Of a DNA stretch of 6,759 bases, positions 5,165 to 6,759 are shown one piece after another (position 1 is the stretch's first letter; every line of letters starts with the position of its first letter). The notes beneath the pieces are model-generated. The model searched no databases and was not told where the DNA came from. It saw only the letters and a list, made by a program, of their open reading frames with translations. The position numbers were made by a program, and so were the translations under genes. The stretch spans positions 1 to 6,759 of the forward strand of contig JAHEEB010000228.1 in assembly GCA_024640925.1 (NCBI GenBank), in the 5' to 3' direction. The DNA comes from Bacteroidota bacterium (GTDB lineage: Bacteria; Bacteroidota; Bacteroidia; Bacteroidales; UBA10428).

Positions 5165-6621
5165 AAAAGAAAAAATTAACCAGCAGTTCGGGAGCTCCGG
5201 TTGCCGACAATCAGAACATAATGACAGCCGGGAAAAGAGGCCCAGCTTTGCTTCAAAGCATATGGTTTCTTGAAAAACTGGCTCATTTCGATAGAGAAGT
5301 AATTCCGGAAAGACGAATGCATGCCAAAGGATCCGGTGCTTTTGGTACTTTTACGGTAACACATGATATTACAAAATATACCAAGGCTAAAATTTTTTCA
5401 GAGATTGGTAAAAAAACAGAATGTTTTGTGCGTTTTTCAACCGTTGCCGGTGAGCGCGGTGCCGCTGATGCAGAACGCGACATTAGGGGGTTTGCAATGA
5501 AATTTTACACCGACGAGGGCAATTGGGATTTAGTCGGTAATAATACACCCGTCTTCTTTTTAAAAGACCCACTAAAATTTCCCGATTTGAACCATGCTGT
5601 AAAACGCGACCCAAAAACCAATTTGCGCAGTGCCAAAAACAATTGGGACTTTTGGACGAGTTTGCCAGAAGCTCTGCACCAGGTAACAATAACTATGAGC
5701 GAAAGAGGAATTCCGGCTTCCTATCGTCATATGCACGGTTTTGGAAGCCATGCTTTTAGTTTAATTAATAAAAATAATGAACGTATTTGGGTAAAGTTTC
5801 ATTTAATAACACAACAAGGTATTAAAAATTTAACTGATCAGGAAGCTGAAACAGTTATTGGGAAATGCCGCGAAAGCCACCAACGCGATTTATTTGAAAG
5901 TATTGAAAAAGGTGATTTCCCGAAATGGACAATGAAAATTCAACTGATGACAGATGAACAGGCAAAAAAATGTAAATTCAATCCGTTTGATCTCACCAAA
6001 GTTTGGTCGCACAAAGAATACCCACTAATCGAGGTTGGTGTCATGGAATTAAACAAAAACCCTGAAAATTACTTTGCCGATGTAGAACAAGCAGCATTTA
6101 ATCCTGCCAACATAGTTCCTGGAATTGGTTTTTCTCCTGATAAAATGTTACAGGGCCGTTTATTTTCATATGGCGATGCACAGCGCTATCGTTTGGGAGT
6201 TAACCACCATGAAATACCTGTTAACAAATCGCGTTGCCCGTTCCTAAATATGTTTCATCGCGATGGCCAGATGCGAACAGATGGAAATTATGGAGCAACC
6301 ATAGGATACGAGCCGAATAGCTATGAAGAATGGCAGGAACAACCTGAATTTAAAGAACCTCCTCTTGAAATTGATGGAGCTGCTGATTACTGGAATCATC
6401 GCGATGATGATAATGATTATTATAGCCAGGCAGGAGATTTGTTCAGATTGATGAACAAAAACCAACAACAAGTGTTGTTTGAAAATACAGCACGTGCTAT
6501 GGGCGATGCCCCAAAAGAAATAAAAATACGACATATCGGAAACTGTCTGAAAGCAGATAAAGCATATGGCGAAGGAGTTGCAGCTGCCCTAAATATTTCA
6601 ATAAACGAAGTTAAATACTAA
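5161..6621 (+). CDS. katA: KatA-type heme catalase (small-subunit, monofunctional)
   Basis: This is a 486-residue cytoplasmic tetrameric enzyme that converts two H2O2 to water and O2. Active-site His54 lies in [12 protein letters not shown], Asn127 in VGNNTPVFF, and the heme-ligating Tyr337 in [12 protein letters not shown]. The 73- and 283-residue spacings from His54 equal those of bovine catalase. Further signatures are [12 protein letters not shown] (89-100) and [18 protein letters not shown]. Length and the absence of a C-terminal flavodoxin-like domain indicate the small-subunit class. Met53 before the catalytic His matches Proteus mirabilis catalase, where that Met is found as a sulfone. 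No signal peptide is seen. The ATG at 5161 overlaps the ybaN stop (ATGA), and ferritin starts 19 bases after its stop, so it should be expressed with perR and induced by peroxide when PerR is inactivated. Confidence 0.98.
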   Translation: MKKKKLTSSSGAPVADNQNIMTAGKRGPALLQSIWFLEKLAHFDREVIPERRMHAKGSGAFGTFTVTHDITKYTKAKIFSEIGKKTECFVRFSTVAGERGAADAERDIRGFAMKFYTDEGNWDLVGNNTPVFFLKDPLKFPDLNHAVKRDPKTNLRSAKNNWDFWTSLPEALHQVTITMSERGIPASYRHMHGFGSHAFSLINKNNERIWVKFHLITQQGIKNLTDQEAETVIGKCRESHQRDLFESIEKGDFPKWTMKIQLMTDEQAKKCKFNPFDLTKVWSHKEYPLIEVGVMELNKNPENYFADVEQAAFNPANIVPGIGFSPDKMLQGRLFSYGDAQRYRLGVNHHEIPVNKSRCPFLNMFHRDGQMRTDGNYGATIGYEPNSYEEWQEQPEFKEPPLEIDGAADYWNHRDDDNDYYSQAGDLFRLMNKNQQQVLFENTARAMGDAPKEIKIRHIGNCLKADKAYGEGVAAALNISINEVKY

Positions 6622-6640
6622 TTTTTAAACATAATAAACT

Positions 6641-6759
6641 ATGAAAATCAACAAAAAAGTAGAAGAGGTACTTAACAAACAAGTGAATGCGGAGTTTTGG
6701 TCTGCCTATTTATACCTTTCCATGTCGGCATGGTGCGAAAGCAAAGGCTTAAAAGGTTT
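6641..6759 (+). CDS. ftnA: Non-heme ferritin (partial, N-terminus only)
   Basis: Only 39 codons and two bases are in the window. The visible start (MKINKKVEEVLNKQVNAEF, then WSAYLYLSMSAWCESKGLKG) is the first helix of bacterial ferritin. Glu18 and Tyr25 correspond to the ferroxidase-centre residues Glu17 and Tyr24 of E. coli FtnA. The protein forms a 24-subunit shell that oxidises Fe2+ and stores it as a mineral. It starts 19 bases after the catalase stop with no terminator between, so it belongs to the perR operon. The rest of the ferroxidase ligands and the 3' end lie beyond the edge. No clear Shine-Dalgarno sequence precedes the ATG. Confidence 0.93.
   Translation, partial: MKINKKVEEVLNKQVNAEFWSAYLYLSMSAWCESKGLKG

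Noticed and set aside
5176..6534. Minus-strand ORFs of 62-96 codons across the catalase region.
   Set aside because: Antisense shadows of the katA gene, whose frame is intact with all catalytic residues.

Overview
The window looks like Bacteroidota (Bacteroidales- or Flavobacteriia-like). It is AT-rich and its gene starts mostly lack Shine-Dalgarno sequences. Two candidate promoters resemble the Bacteroidota pattern (-33 TTG, -7 TAnnTTTG). It also carries lineage-typical gene forms: a FeoA-FeoB fusion, and a hemerythrin protein next to a LuxR-type regulator. I see no mobile element, tRNA, rRNA or CRISPR array.

Layout. The left part is on the minus strand, read right to left: a RIC/YtfE-like di-iron hemerythrin protein (4114-3398), an overlapping LuxR-type regulator with a degenerate receiver (3423-2791), a 204-base gap with a good promoter and a large inverted repeat, an OprB-like outer-membrane porin (2586-1453), and a FeoAB ferrous-iron transporter that runs off the left edge (1442-1). 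The right part is on the plus strand: a PerR-type peroxide regulator (4335-4763), a DUF454/YbaN membrane protein (4760-5164), a KatA-type catalase (5161-6621) and the first 39 codons of a ferritin (6641-). PerR/YbaN and YbaN/KatA each overlap by four bases (ATGA), and ferritin follows catalase after 19 bases, so these four form one tight operon. The two halves diverge from a 220-base region (4115-4334) with a candidate promoter for each direction and a dyad.

How it may work together. Everything recognisable concerns iron and oxidative or nitrosative stress. The porin and FeoAB would bring Fe2+ across the outer and inner membranes. Ferritin stores iron, catalase removes H2O2, and PerR senses peroxide through bound Fe2+. 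The hemerythrin/LuxR pair has the features of a phosphorylation-independent sensor-regulator: an intact di-iron ligand set beside a receiver whose phospho-acceptor Asp is Asn. I regard this pair, and its possible control of the adjacent porin-feoAB operon, as the least explained and most interesting part of the window. That control is inference.
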